A stretch of 64,000 nucleotides of DNA from Ignavibacteriales bacterium (GTDB taxonomy: Bacteria; Bacteroidota; Ignavibacteria; Ignavibacteriales; Melioribacteraceae), in contig JACOUS010000004.1 in the NCBI GenBank assembly GCA_016177735.1, positions 41,821 to 105,820 of the forward strand, in the 5' to 3' direction. The position numbers and the translations under genes were made by a program. Under the pieces are notes generated by a model. That model was not told the DNA's origin and searched no databases. It worked only from the letters and a program-made list of their open reading frames with translations. Below are positions 55,913 to 63,862 of this stretch, piece after piece (the first letter of the stretch is position 1; every line of letters begins with the position of its first letter).

Positions 55913-55931
55913 CCCGCCGAAAGCGGGCAAG
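55913..55931. repeat. GC-rich palindromic repeat
   Basis: CCCGC CGAAA GCGGG followed by CAAG, the same core as at 28631-28671 and 63848-63862. It sits between two convergent genes, just before the terminator. Confidence 0.55.
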
Positions 55932-55939
55932 TATCAAGC

Positions 55940-55968
55940 AAGGCTGTCTTTTTAAGGCAGCCTTTTTA
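55940..55968. terminator. Terminator between convergent genes
   Basis: AAGGCTGTC (55940-55948) / GGCAGCCTT (55956-55964) form a 9-bp stem with one G-U pair and loop TTTTTAA, followed by TTT on the + strand. It serves the T9SS cargo gene and overlaps the end of kamA on the other strand. Confidence 0.8.
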
Positions 55969-57162
55969 GTTCGTGCTCGTCTCCAATTCCGGCAGTTTAA
56001 TTTCGGTTATGTCTTTGAAGTTTTTCGGTTTTTTAACCGAGCCGTTCTTCTTATTCGAAATTTCTATCTGGATTTTTTCCGGTTCAACTACTGCAGCCTT
56101 GCCGTTTCCTTTGTGAACTTCATCTCTGGTTTCGCGGTAAACGTAAATTTCGTTCTTGTAATTTCTCATTACAATTTTTTCGTCGTCTCTATGCAGAACG
56201 TACTGCGGCAGAACCGGTATTTTGCCGCCGCCGCCGGGTGCATCAATTACAAAATGGGGAATTGCAAGTCCGCTTGTATTGCCGCGCAGTTTGAACATGA
56301 TTTCCAAACCTTTATCGAGAGAAGTTCTGAAATGGTTTGCGCCTTTTGTTTCGTCAGCCATGTAAAGATAATAAGGCTTAACGCGGATTTTCAGAAGCTT
56401 GTTGAAAAGCTCTTTCATTATGTCAGCATCGTCATTAACACCTTTCATCAGCACAGCTTGATTCTGTACGGGACAACCGGCATCGGCAAGCATGCCGCAA
56501 GCTTTTGTGCTTTCGGGTGTTATTTCCCACGGATGATTAAAGTGTGTGTTAATATATACCGGGTGATACTTCTTTATCATCTCGCAAAGTTTTGGCGTGA
56601 TGCGGTGCGGAAGTACACACGGCATTTTTGTTCCGATGCGGATTATTTCGATATGAGGAATTTGACGGAGTCTTTGCAATATTTTTTCGAGCATTGTGTC
56701 GGTCAGCATCAAAGGATCGCCGCCGGACATTATAACATCCCGAATCTCTGTATGCTGTTCGAGATATTTAAAAGCCGATTCGAGCTGGCGCATAGAAATT
56801 TTATCAGAGTTGCCGACCTTTCTCTTTCTTGTGCAGAAGCGGCAATACATACCGCACTGACTTGTGGTTAAGAAAAGTACACGATCCGGATAGCGGTGTG
56901 TTATGTTGGGTACCGGGCTCATTGCGTCTTCCTGAAGAGGATCTTCGTAACCGTCCATGTCCTCCAATTCTTTAATATCGGGAACGCATTGTTTCCAGAT
57001 AGGATCGCCCGCTTCGCGTATTAAGCTGAGATAGTAGGGATTTATTCGAGCCTGAAAGAACTCATCGAGTCCTTCGGCTACTGTTTTATCTAAGTTGAAC
57101 TTCTCCACAAGTTGATCCACGGTATGAACGCTGTCGCGGATCATTTGCTGCCAGAGTTCCAT
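55966..57162 (-). CDS. kamA: Lysine 2,3-aminomutase (KamA), radical SAM/PLP
   Basis: 398 aa, family length. The iron-sulfur motif is CGMYCRFC (Cys 103, 107, 110). PLP lysine 314 is in DAPGGGGKIP. Asp 270 and Asp 307 sit 37 residues apart and 7 before the lysine, exactly the spacing of Asp293, Asp330 and Lys337 in the clostridial enzyme, where the two aspartates bind the lysine side-chain amine. This supports lysine to beta-lysine conversion rather than glutamate mutase. It is the last gene of a four-gene minus-strand operon, 12 nt after the GNAT gene. Confidence 0.93.
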   Translation of the reverse strand: MELWQQMIRDSVHTVDQLVEKFNLDKTVAEGLDEFFQARINPYYLSLIREAGDPIWKQCVPDIKELEDMDGYEDPLQEDAMSPVPNITHRYPDRVLFLTTSQCGMYCRFCTRKRKVGNSDKISMRQLESAFKYLEQHTEIRDVIMSGGDPLMLTDTMLEKILQRLRQIPHIEIIRIGTKMPCVLPHRITPKLCEMIKKYHPVYINTHFNHPWEITPESTKACGMLADAGCPVQNQAVLMKGVNDDADIMKELFNKLLKIRVKPYYLYMADETKGANHFRTSLDKGLEIMFKLRGNTSGLAIPHFVIDAPGGGGKIPVLPQYVLHRDDEKIVMRNYKNEIYVYRETRDEVHKGNGKAAVVEPEKIQIEISNKKNGSVKKPKNFKDITEIKLPELETSTN

Positions 57163-57174
57163 GTTAAGTGCCCT

Positions 57175-57648
57175 TTATATTTTTATATATTTACCAAAGA
57201 CGATTAAGTTATCGTTAACCGTATAAAAATCTTTTATCTCAGCTACTATCGAGTAATTGTTCCTAAAGTAAAAATTTCTTGTTGCATTGTAACTTTCTTT
57301 GGATGAAGTTTCCGCGAGTATCCATCGTCCGTTACTTTCTCTAACAAAATTTTCTGCATGATCCAATAAAATTTTCCCGGTCCCTTTATTCTGCTGCCTT
57401 CCGTCAACAACTATCCAGTAAAGATCATAAACACCGTCTGTAAGAGCTCGTTTACCGATACAGTAATAACCCAAAATTTTTCCGCCGCTATCGAACACAT
57501 AAAAATTATAGTACTCATGATTCGGATTAACAACTACTTCATCAATAAGTTCAATTGCAACTGTTTTTTCTTCAGGGCTGAAATTATTCGTGTCCCCGAT
57601 AATCGAAACAAGTTGTTCTCTATCTTCAGCTCGCAGCTTGCGAATCAT
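57175..57648 (-). CDS. GNAT family N-acetyltransferase
   Basis: 157 aa, one GNAT domain. The acetyl-CoA loop is RQQNKGTGKILLDHAE near 97-112, and AETSSKESYNATRNFYFRNNYSIVAE follows as the typical B-motif region. In methanogens and bacilli a GNAT enzyme (AblB) acetylates beta-lysine made by KamA (AblA) to give the osmolyte N-epsilon-acetyl-beta-lysine. This protein is shorter than AblB, so identity with it is unproven. It overlaps the upstream ATP-grasp gene by 23 bases and sits next to kamA. Confidence 0.85.
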   Translation of the reverse strand: MIRKLRAEDREQLVSIIGDTNNFSPEEKTVAIELIDEVVVNPNHEYYNFYVFDSGGKILGYYCIGKRALTDGVYDLYWIVVDGRQQNKGTGKILLDHAENFVRESNGRWILAETSSKESYNATRNFYFRNNYSIVAEIKDFYTVNDNLIVFGKYIKI

Positions 57649-58684
57649 ATTGTATTCTGTTTAGTGCAAAAGAAGTTAATCTGTATAACAATTCTTCATA
57701 ACTGATTCCGGCATTTGCCGCCGAGCGGACAAAACCGGCATCGGGAGAAATATCCGGATTCGGGTTTACTTCAATTATATATGGAACATTCTTAGATGTT
57801 AAGCGGATATCAACACGTGCGTAATCTCTGCATTCCAAAGCATCGAAGGCTTCCAATGCCATCTTTTCAATTTTTGTTTTTATCTGTTCATCCAGCGGCG
57901 CCGGGCAGCGCGGCGTTGTATGTTTGTAATAAACACTTTCGGGAGACCATTTTGCTTCGTAAGTGATTATCTTCGGCAGTTCATCCGGGAGACCGTCAAA
58001 ACAGATTTCCGAGATCGGCAGAACTTTGCCGCCGAGTATTGCAACGTTTAGTTCTCTTCCTTCAATATATTCTTCTATTAAAATTTCTTGATTATATGTT
58101 TTGAAAAGATATTCCAGCCGTTGAATCATAGAATCATAGTTACTTACAACAGAAAATTCGGAAATGCCGATGCTTGCATCTTCGCGTGCAAGTTTTAATA
58201 TCGCCGGGAATTTCAGATTCAATTCGTTCTGTGCCGGAATATGATTTGTATTCACGATGAAGTGGCGCGGTGTGCGCAATCCATGCGATTGAAGTATCTG
58301 TTTCGTTTTTGATTTTACGAGGCAATTGCCAAGACTGATTGAACTGTTGCCGGTATAAGGAACGCCGAGCAGATCATAAAGTCCCGCAATGTAACTTTCG
58401 AGATTTGAATTGCCTTCAACCGATTCTACAAAATTTAGAATAACATCGGGAGAGAAATTATTTATCTTTTTTATTGCCGAACGGATATCGCCGTTAACGG
58501 CAAGCGTATCAACTACGGCATATTTTTTCCGCAGAATTTTTTTGATGTTTTCTATTTGCTTCAAGAATTCCCGTTCAGAAAGGTCGTTATTCTGCTCTTC
58601 ATCGGTAATTTCTTTACCGAGGTAGTTGTTGTAATAACGCGTTGGTTCGTTATAACAGATTAATACTTTCTGTTCTAGAATCAT
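57626..58684 (-). CDS. D-Ala-D-Ala-ligase-like ATP-grasp enzyme 2
   Basis: 352 aa. The ATP-grasp core has LKLAREDASIGISEF near 164-177, EEYIEGRELNVAILGG near 204-219 and the magnesium-binding RVDIRL...YIIEVNPNP near 290-310 (Asp 292, Glu 305, Asn 307). It is a paralog of the next gene and both share a CPAPLDEQ / CPAKVDKQ block and an EAKW segment not typical of cell-wall Ddl. It likely joins an amino acid or peptide carboxyl to an amine using ATP. It starts 4 bases inside the upstream gene end. Confidence 0.9.
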   Translation of the reverse strand: MILEQKVLICYNEPTRYYNNYLGKEITDEEQNNDLSEREFLKQIENIKKILRKKYAVVDTLAVNGDIRSAIKKINNFSPDVILNFVESVEGNSNLESYIAGLYDLLGVPYTGNSSISLGNCLVKSKTKQILQSHGLRTPRHFIVNTNHIPAQNELNLKFPAILKLAREDASIGISEFSVVSNYDSMIQRLEYLFKTYNQEILIEEYIEGRELNVAILGGKVLPISEICFDGLPDELPKIITYEAKWSPESVYYKHTTPRCPAPLDEQIKTKIEKMALEAFDALECRDYARVDIRLTSKNVPYIIEVNPNPDISPDAGFVRSAANAGISYEELLYRLTSFALNRIQYDSQAAS

Positions 58685-59730
58685 ATTAAGTTATGTCTTG
58701 TTATTGCTGCGTTTAAAACCTTGTTAATCATTTGCTCGTATGAAAGTCCGTTTGCCCGTGCCGCTTTCGGAAAACAAGAATTGTCGCCCGGATCGGGCAG
58801 TACGCCGGGCAGAGGATTAATCTCGATTACATTCGGTTCACCGTTTGCATCGAGCCGGATATCAACACGGCTCCAGTCTTTGCATCTTAATGTTTTGTAA
58901 GTTCTCAGAGCAACGTCTTTAATTTTCTTTTCTAGCTGTTTATCAACTTTTGCCGGGCAAGAAAAAATGCTCAAAGGGTTTTCACGCGTATCGAATATCC
59001 ATTTTGCTTCAAATGAATAAATCGGTACAACGTCATCCGGCAATTCGCTGAAATTAATTTCCACGATAGGCAAAATCTCTATGCCGGGTTCGTTCCCCAA
59101 AATTGCAACGGTAAATTCTCTGCCGGGTAAAAATTCTTCTATTACAAACGGCTGATTATATGTCGCAAGGTTTTCAGCTAATCTTTGTTCAAGATCTTTT
59201 ACGTTGGTTACGTATGATGAGTTGAAGATTCCTTTGCTCGAACCTTCTGCAACGGGTTTCAGCATTACCGGAAATCTCAGGTCGAAGTCTTTGATATCAT
59301 CAACGCTTTCGGCAAAGCAGAATCTTGCTGTGGGTACTTTATTGTATGCCAGTACTTCCTTCGCTCTCGATTTATCCAAACATGTTGTTAATGTAAGCGG
59401 GTCCGAGCCGGTGTAGGGAATCTGAAGCATGTCGAGCATTGCCGGTATCTGCGCTTCGCGGCTAATTCCGTTTGCACATTCTGCAACGTTAAACACAATG
59501 TCGGGTCTCACTACTCTAAATCTTTCGAATGCATCTTCGTTCGCTTCGATCATTATTACATCATGGAACGGTTCAAGCGAGTCTTTAATGGCGTTTACCG
59601 TTTCGATTGTATCCCATTCGGCGTAAGTATCGTTGTAAATCGAAGACTTTTTTGTTAAGAGAGAGAGGGGTGACGTCTCGAAAGAGTTTTCTTCTTCCGG
59701 CTTTACGTTGTAGGTGAGAGCGACTTTCAA
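58681..59730 (-). CDS. D-Ala-D-Ala-ligase-like ATP-grasp enzyme 1
   Basis: 349 aa, first gene of the operon. VMLKPVAEGSSKGIF near 155-169 includes the Ddl-type GSS, EEFLPGREFTVAILGN is near 198-213, and RVDIRLDANGEPNVIEINPLPG near 288-309 (as two pieces) carries Asp 290, Glu 303 and Asn 305. It lacks the usual Ddl position beside mur genes and comes as a pair with a paralog, plus GNAT and KamA. A role in building a small peptide-like product is more likely than cell-wall D-Ala-D-Ala synthesis, but the substrates are not known. Confidence 0.9.
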   Translation of the reverse strand: MKVALTYNVKPEEENSFETSPLSLLTKKSSIYNDTYAEWDTIETVNAIKDSLEPFHDVIMIEANEDAFERFRVVRPDIVFNVAECANGISREAQIPAMLDMLQIPYTGSDPLTLTTCLDKSRAKEVLAYNKVPTARFCFAESVDDIKDFDLRFPVMLKPVAEGSSKGIFNSSYVTNVKDLEQRLAENLATYNQPFVIEEFLPGREFTVAILGNEPGIEILPIVEINFSELPDDVVPIYSFEAKWIFDTRENPLSIFSCPAKVDKQLEKKIKDVALRTYKTLRCKDWSRVDIRLDANGEPNVIEINPLPGVLPDPGDNSCFPKAARANGLSYEQMINKVLNAAITRHNLI

Positions 59731-59878
59731 TTTTTTATTTGGTATAAAAGAACTAATACAGAAGTCCTTCTAAATTTTTGTTACCAATATAACCATTTAA
59801 AATTTTTTTTCAAGAAGTAAGCGAAATTTTTTTTTTAAAATAGAGAGTTGAGGCACAACGAGAGGAATTTTTTTTTCG
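59731..59878. other. Gap between the ATP-grasp operon and recG
   Basis: 148 bp, very AT-rich with T runs. It must hold the operon promoter on the minus strand, but I find no clear consensus; recG ends on the same strand. Confidence 0.4.
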
Positions 59879-62056
59879 TCAAGCTGTTTGTGAAAATAGA
59901 ATGCTCTCCGAAAAATTTTCTTTGAGAGTCTTCCTAACGATAAAATTTTTTTCGCCGGTCAACGAAGGATCATGTTCGATGATTTTGAATGCCGCGTCTC
60001 TCGCTTTGCTCAGAAGATCGAAGTCGTTCATGACGTCTGCAAATTTTAATTCGGGCAAACCGCTTTGTTTTGTTCCGAAGAGATCGCCCGGTCCGCGGAG
60101 TTTTAGGTCAACTTCTGCGAGATCAAAACCGCTGTTGTACTTCAGCATTGCATTGAGGCGTATTATAGTTTTGTGTTTCTCAATCTGCTCTGGTGAAAGG
60201 TACTCGAAGTTGAAGCTGTATTGATTTGTCTTTACTGCAAATTCATCTTTGGTAATGAGAACGCAATAAGCTTGTTTATCGCTGCGCCCCACGCGCCCGC
60301 GCAATTGGTGCAGCTGCGATAAACCAAAGCGGAATGCATCGTTGATTACGATTATGTTCGCATCGGGTATGTCGATCCCGACCTCAATAACAGTGGTCGA
60401 AACGAGTACATCGAATTTTTTTTGTGCGAAGTCGAACATCACATTTTCTTTTTGCTGCCAGTTCATTCTTCCGTGTATCAGCCCGATTTTTAGGTCAGGC
60501 AAGTAGAATTCTTTTATTTCTTTGAAATGTGTCTCTGCGGCTTTCAATTCCAATTTCTCCGATTCTTCCACGAGAGGGTAAACAAGAAAAGTTTGATAAC
60601 CTTCTTTTGCTTTGTCTCTTATGAAGTTGTACACATCCGGCAGCTTGGATTCTCCGCGCAGAACAGTTTTAACCGGTTTGCGGTTTATCGGCATTTCGTC
60701 GATAACCGAAACATCGAGATCGCCGTAGATCGTCATCGATAAAGTTCTCGGAATCGGCGTTGCAGTCATTACCAAAACATCCGGCTGTATTCCTTTGCGG
60801 ATTAACTTTGTTCTCTGCACAACACCGAAGCGGTGCTGTTCGTCAATTACAGCCAAACCAAGTTTATAGTACTCAACATTTTCTTCGATGAGAGCATGTG
60901 TACCGATTATGATTTGTGTTTCACCGTTTCGTATATCGAGCAGAGCTTGTTCGCGCCCGGATTTTTTTTGTCCGCCGATTAAACAACTCACTTTTATTCC
61001 GAGCTGTTCAACCATCTTCAAAATTCTTTTGTAATGCTGATCAGCCAAAATTTCTGTGGGAGCCATTATTACAGATTGATATCCGTTAAGAGCAACAATC
61101 AACATGCTGATAAGTGCAACAATAGTTTTGCCGCTGCCGACGTCTCCTTGCAAAAGCCTGTTCATCGGCTGGTTTGATTCGAGGTCCCTTCTGATTTCAC
61201 CGAGCACTTTTAACTGTGCATTGGTAAGCTTAAACGGAAGCGAGCTAAGAAATTTTTTCAACGGTTCCGAATGAATTTTGAATGCCGCTCCTTTTCTTTT
61301 TTGTTTGATAAAAATTTTTCTGAGCGCAACGAGACATTCAAAGTAAAATAACTCCTCGAATTTCATCCGGTATAGAGAATCGTCCAACTTTTGCTGGGTT
61401 TCCGGAAAGTGTATGTTATGCACAGCTTCGGACAATGTATTTATCTTTTGTTCTTCCAAAATGTGAGCGGGCAGAGTTTCCCGGATTTGCCCGGAAAATG
61501 TTTCGACTGCTTGATGAATAATTTTTCGAATACTGAAATCACCAAGGTTTGTAGAACGGAGTTCCTTTTTAATTCTGTAGAAAGGAATAATTTTGCCGGT
61601 GTTCAAGAATTCTTTCGATTCGTTTTCCGTGATGCGGTCAAAATCGGGATGCGCAAATTGCAAGTTGCCGTATTTTGTGAGAACCGGTTTCGCAGAAATT
61701 GCAAAATGGTCTCCTTCGTTAAAAACATCCTTAAAATATTTCACTCCTTGAAACCAGACGCATTCAAAAAATCCGGCATTGTCTTTCATCCGCACTTTGA
61801 AAATTTGTTTCCTTCCGTAACGAATTAAATCGTTGCTCACAACTTTTCCGAGAATTGTAACTTCACCTTCGTAGCCGTTTATGAGATACTGTACAACTTT
61901 TACGCTGTTAAGAATGTTCGAGCGGTCGAGATATTTTGTGGGAAAATAGAAAAGTAAATCACGAACAGTGTTGATGCCGATCTTTGAAAAAGCTTCCGCA
62001 CGTTTTGGTCCAACAGATTTTAAGTATTGAACCGATGTAGAAAGATTATCCGGCAT
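59879..62056 (-). CDS. recG: ATP-dependent DNA helicase RecG
   Basis: About 725 aa. The wedge/OB domain begins after VGPKRAEAFSKIGINTVRDLLFYFP. The helicase has Walker A QGDVGSGKTIVAL near 306-318, the DEQHRFGV motif II, VMTATPIPRTLSMT and the helicase C-terminal motif TTVIEVGIDIPDAN with QLRGRVGRS. RecG reverses stalled replication forks and processes branched DNA. I take the ATG at 62056, since the only earlier in-frame start is a TTG eight codons upstream. Confidence 0.96.
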   Translation of the reverse strand: MPDNLSTSVQYLKSVGPKRAEAFSKIGINTVRDLLFYFPTKYLDRSNILNSVKVVQYLINGYEGEVTILGKVVSNDLIRYGRKQIFKVRMKDNAGFFECVWFQGVKYFKDVFNEGDHFAISAKPVLTKYGNLQFAHPDFDRITENESKEFLNTGKIIPFYRIKKELRSTNLGDFSIRKIIHQAVETFSGQIRETLPAHILEEQKINTLSEAVHNIHFPETQQKLDDSLYRMKFEELFYFECLVALRKIFIKQKRKGAAFKIHSEPLKKFLSSLPFKLTNAQLKVLGEIRRDLESNQPMNRLLQGDVGSGKTIVALISMLIVALNGYQSVIMAPTEILADQHYKRILKMVEQLGIKVSCLIGGQKKSGREQALLDIRNGETQIIIGTHALIEENVEYYKLGLAVIDEQHRFGVVQRTKLIRKGIQPDVLVMTATPIPRTLSMTIYGDLDVSVIDEMPINRKPVKTVLRGESKLPDVYNFIRDKAKEGYQTFLVYPLVEESEKLELKAAETHFKEIKEFYLPDLKIGLIHGRMNWQQKENVMFDFAQKKFDVLVSTTVIEVGIDIPDANIIVINDAFRFGLSQLHQLRGRVGRSDKQAYCVLITKDEFAVKTNQYSFNFEYLSPEQIEKHKTIIRLNAMLKYNSGFDLAEVDLKLRGPGDLFGTKQSGLPELKFADVMNDFDLLSKARDAAFKIIEHDPSLTGEKNFIVRKTLKENFSESILFSQTA

Positions 62057-62161
62057 AAATGTTTGGATTAGTTGGAACAAAATATAATTAAAAAAAGTTG
62101 GGACGGGTAGATCAGCACCCCTTTTTCCGATATCATAGTTAGGAGATGGTAGAAGTGATGT

Positions 62162-63058
62162 CTATTCATTCGAACCAAGAAAATAAATTGGGTGAAGAGG
62201 CAATAGATTTTTTTCTTCATCCGTTAATTTTGAATAGTACTGCTGCCACAAAGAGATAAGCTCGTTGAAGTCTATTAATTTACAATGTGCATGAGATTCC
62301 CTAGCCAATCGTTCCGTTTCACCAGAGAATGAGCCGGAGGTTACAAACAAACCAATCTCTCCGTCTTTATTCAACAACCCCAATAAACTCCGGACATCCT
62401 TAACAGCAATTGCATTTTCGGGATGATGTTTCACTTGAACTTTAATGCGTGGAGATTTTGTGCCGAGCGGATCTTGATAAGCAATAATATCAATGCCGCC
62501 GTCTTTACCTTTCGGGGCAACAAAAGGTGTGTAATATCCCATCGCTCTCAATAGTGCGGCAACCATGTCCTGAAATTCATAAGGATTTTTTGAAATGATA
62601 TAATTTCTCAATCCCTCGATTGCTTCTTCTTCAAGTTCATCGAGCTTTGCTTTTTGATATTTCTCATCGTCCTTTTGTTCGTCATCAACTTCAATTGGTT
62701 GGTTTGCTTTCCACTCGCGGTATTTTTCAGTTGCAGAATTCAGGAAGGCGGCATCGCCGAGTTTCAAAGCTTTTTCACCTTCATAGGTTAAATACCAAAT
62801 TCCTTTTTTCTTACGCAAGTAACCGGCTTTCATGCAGTCAATTGTCCAGAAGTGCATTATTGATTGCCAGCGTATGTAGCCGGTTTTTTCGTATCTCCCT
62901 TTTTCCCAATCGTCGAGTTGAACGCGTTCTTCAACTCTGCCGATAACTTCTTTTCCCGATAATTCGCCGCCGGCTTCTTTTAGGATTTGCATTGCGGCAT
63001 AAATTACTTTTACTGCCGTCTGTTTTGATTTTCCTTTTTTGTCTTTTTCGTTGTTCAT
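62162..63058 (-). CDS. Mrr-type restriction endonuclease
   Basis: 298 aa from the ATG at 63058, chosen because AAGGAG lies 7 nt before it; an upstream start would lose this site. A winged-helix Mrr_N-type part (about 15-115, with EVIGRVEERVQLDDWEKGRYEKTGYIRWQS read as two parts) is followed by a charged linker and the Mrr catalytic domain. KGKDGGIDIIAYQDP and IKVQVKHHPENAIAV supply the D...QXK nuclease motif. Mrr proteins cut modified or foreign DNA. No methylase is nearby, in line with type IV systems. Confidence 0.88.
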   Translation of the reverse strand: MNNEKDKKGKSKQTAVKVIYAAMQILKEAGGELSGKEVIGRVEERVQLDDWEKGRYEKTGYIRWQSIMHFWTIDCMKAGYLRKKKGIWYLTYEGEKALKLGDAAFLNSATEKYREWKANQPIEVDDEQKDDEKYQKAKLDELEEEAIEGLRNYIISKNPYEFQDMVAALLRAMGYYTPFVAPKGKDGGIDIIAYQDPLGTKSPRIKVQVKHHPENAIAVKDVRSLLGLLNKDGEIGLFVTSGSFSGETERLARESHAHCKLIDFNELISLWQQYYSKLTDEEKNLLPLHPIYFLGSNE

Positions 63059-63093
63059 CGGCTTCTCCTTTTTTCGACTTCCACCTTTCATTG

Positions 63094-63113
63094 CCCCCTC
63101 CAAAGTTAGGGGT
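63094..63113. repeat. Small palindrome between Mrr gene and its neighbour
   Basis: CCCCT (63095-63099) and AGGGG (63108-63112) around CCAAAGTT. A related CCTCCTAAGTTAGG core occurs at 63790-63803. It is a short dispersed motif in this part of the window. Confidence 0.35.
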
Positions 63114-63130
63114 GGGAGGTTCTGCGGTTT

Positions 63131-63712
63131 TTATGAATATTCGCTCAATAAATTTTCTAATAATTCCGTAAATGATAAATACTTTTTCATTTCTTTGTAG
63201 TTCGGGCTATGATTATCAACACGATAATAAGCATAATAAAAAGGACTCGTCTCAATTGATTTTTGTATTTCCTTCATTAATAAAATATCGTCGCAAATTT
63301 TCTGTATATCTTTTTTGATGTGATCTTTTAATCTAGGCAATTCTCTTACAGTTGAAAATTTGGGATAGTGAAAATCTTCCCGAGGCATTATTACAATTCT
63401 GTGCTCCATTCGTCTCGAATCTTTTAATACTGCTAACTCGAATTCATATTTTGTGCTTGTGTTAGGTTCTCCTACTTTTAATTGTATCTTAAATTCTCCG
63501 TATGAGGCTGTAATGAATAATGTAGTTGCATTTATATCAAAACCTTTCCTTTCAAAAACTTTGAGGAATTCTGTTCTAGCCATTTCGGAATATTTTGCAA
63601 ACTGTCGTTGAAATTTTTCTCTAAGTTTTGCCTCCTCTTCGATTCCTTGTCCTTCGTAATCATGCCATTGCTCTTTTAAGTTTTCATATTCTTTGAGTGA
63701 TTCGAAATTCAT
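63131..63712 (-). CDS. Uncharacterised 193-aa protein upstream of Mrr
   Basis: I recognise no family. It starts with a charged, probably helical region (NFESLKEYENLKEQWHDYEGQ ... KLREKFQRQF) and continues into mixed alpha/beta sequence with NATTLFITASYGEFKIQLKVG and HRIVIMPREDFHYPKFSTVRELPRL. There is no signal peptide or membrane helix, so it is probably cytosolic. It is transcribed in the same direction as the Mrr gene, ending 72 bp before its start, so a joint role in restriction is possible. Confidence 0.65.
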   Translation of the reverse strand: MNFESLKEYENLKEQWHDYEGQGIEEEAKLREKFQRQFAKYSEMARTEFLKVFERKGFDINATTLFITASYGEFKIQLKVGEPNTSTKYEFELAVLKDSRRMEHRIVIMPREDFHYPKFSTVRELPRLKDHIKKDIQKICDDILLMKEIQKSIETSPFYYAYYRVDNHSPNYKEMKKYLSFTELLENLLSEYS

Positions 63713-63847
63713 TAACGGGCCCTCTTGTTATTATTTTTGTTGATTATTGTTTATCCCCATCATCATCTTAACCTCCCCCTTTCGTTCACCCTCCTAAGTT
63801 AGGCGATTTTTTAAAAGTCCCTCTTCTAAATTAGAAGAGGGATTTAA
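63713..63847. repeat. Palindrome-rich gap
   Basis: The main element is a perfect 12-bp inverted repeat at 63818-63842, TCCCTCTTCTAA and TTAGAAGAGGGA around one A. A CCTCCTAAGTTAGG core lies at 63790-63803. Such palindromes recur in the gaps of this window and look like short dispersed repeats. Confidence 0.6.
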
Positions 63848-63862
63848 GCTTGCCCGCCGAAG
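63848..63862. repeat. Truncated GC-rich palindromic repeat
   Basis: GCTTGCCCGCCGAAG is the reverse complement of the first 15 bases of the repeat at 28650-28671, and then stops abruptly. The following sequence begins TGTAAT, so the repeat seems to be cut by an inserted element. Confidence 0.6.

Noticed and set aside
56113..56871. 252-codon open frame on the + strand inside kamA
   Set aside because: Antisense to the KamA catalytic domain, with no start signal or family resemblance.
55966..57162. EpmB, the beta-lysine mutase for EF-P modification
   Set aside because: No EpmA or efp gene is adjacent, the protein has full KamA length, and the operon context (two ATP-grasp ligases, GNAT) points elsewhere.
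58681..59730. Cell-wall D-alanine-D-alanine ligase (ddl)
   Set aside because: It is paired with a paralog and shares extra blocks with it, and lies with kamA and a GNAT gene rather than mur genes; the ATP-grasp family alone does not prove this function.
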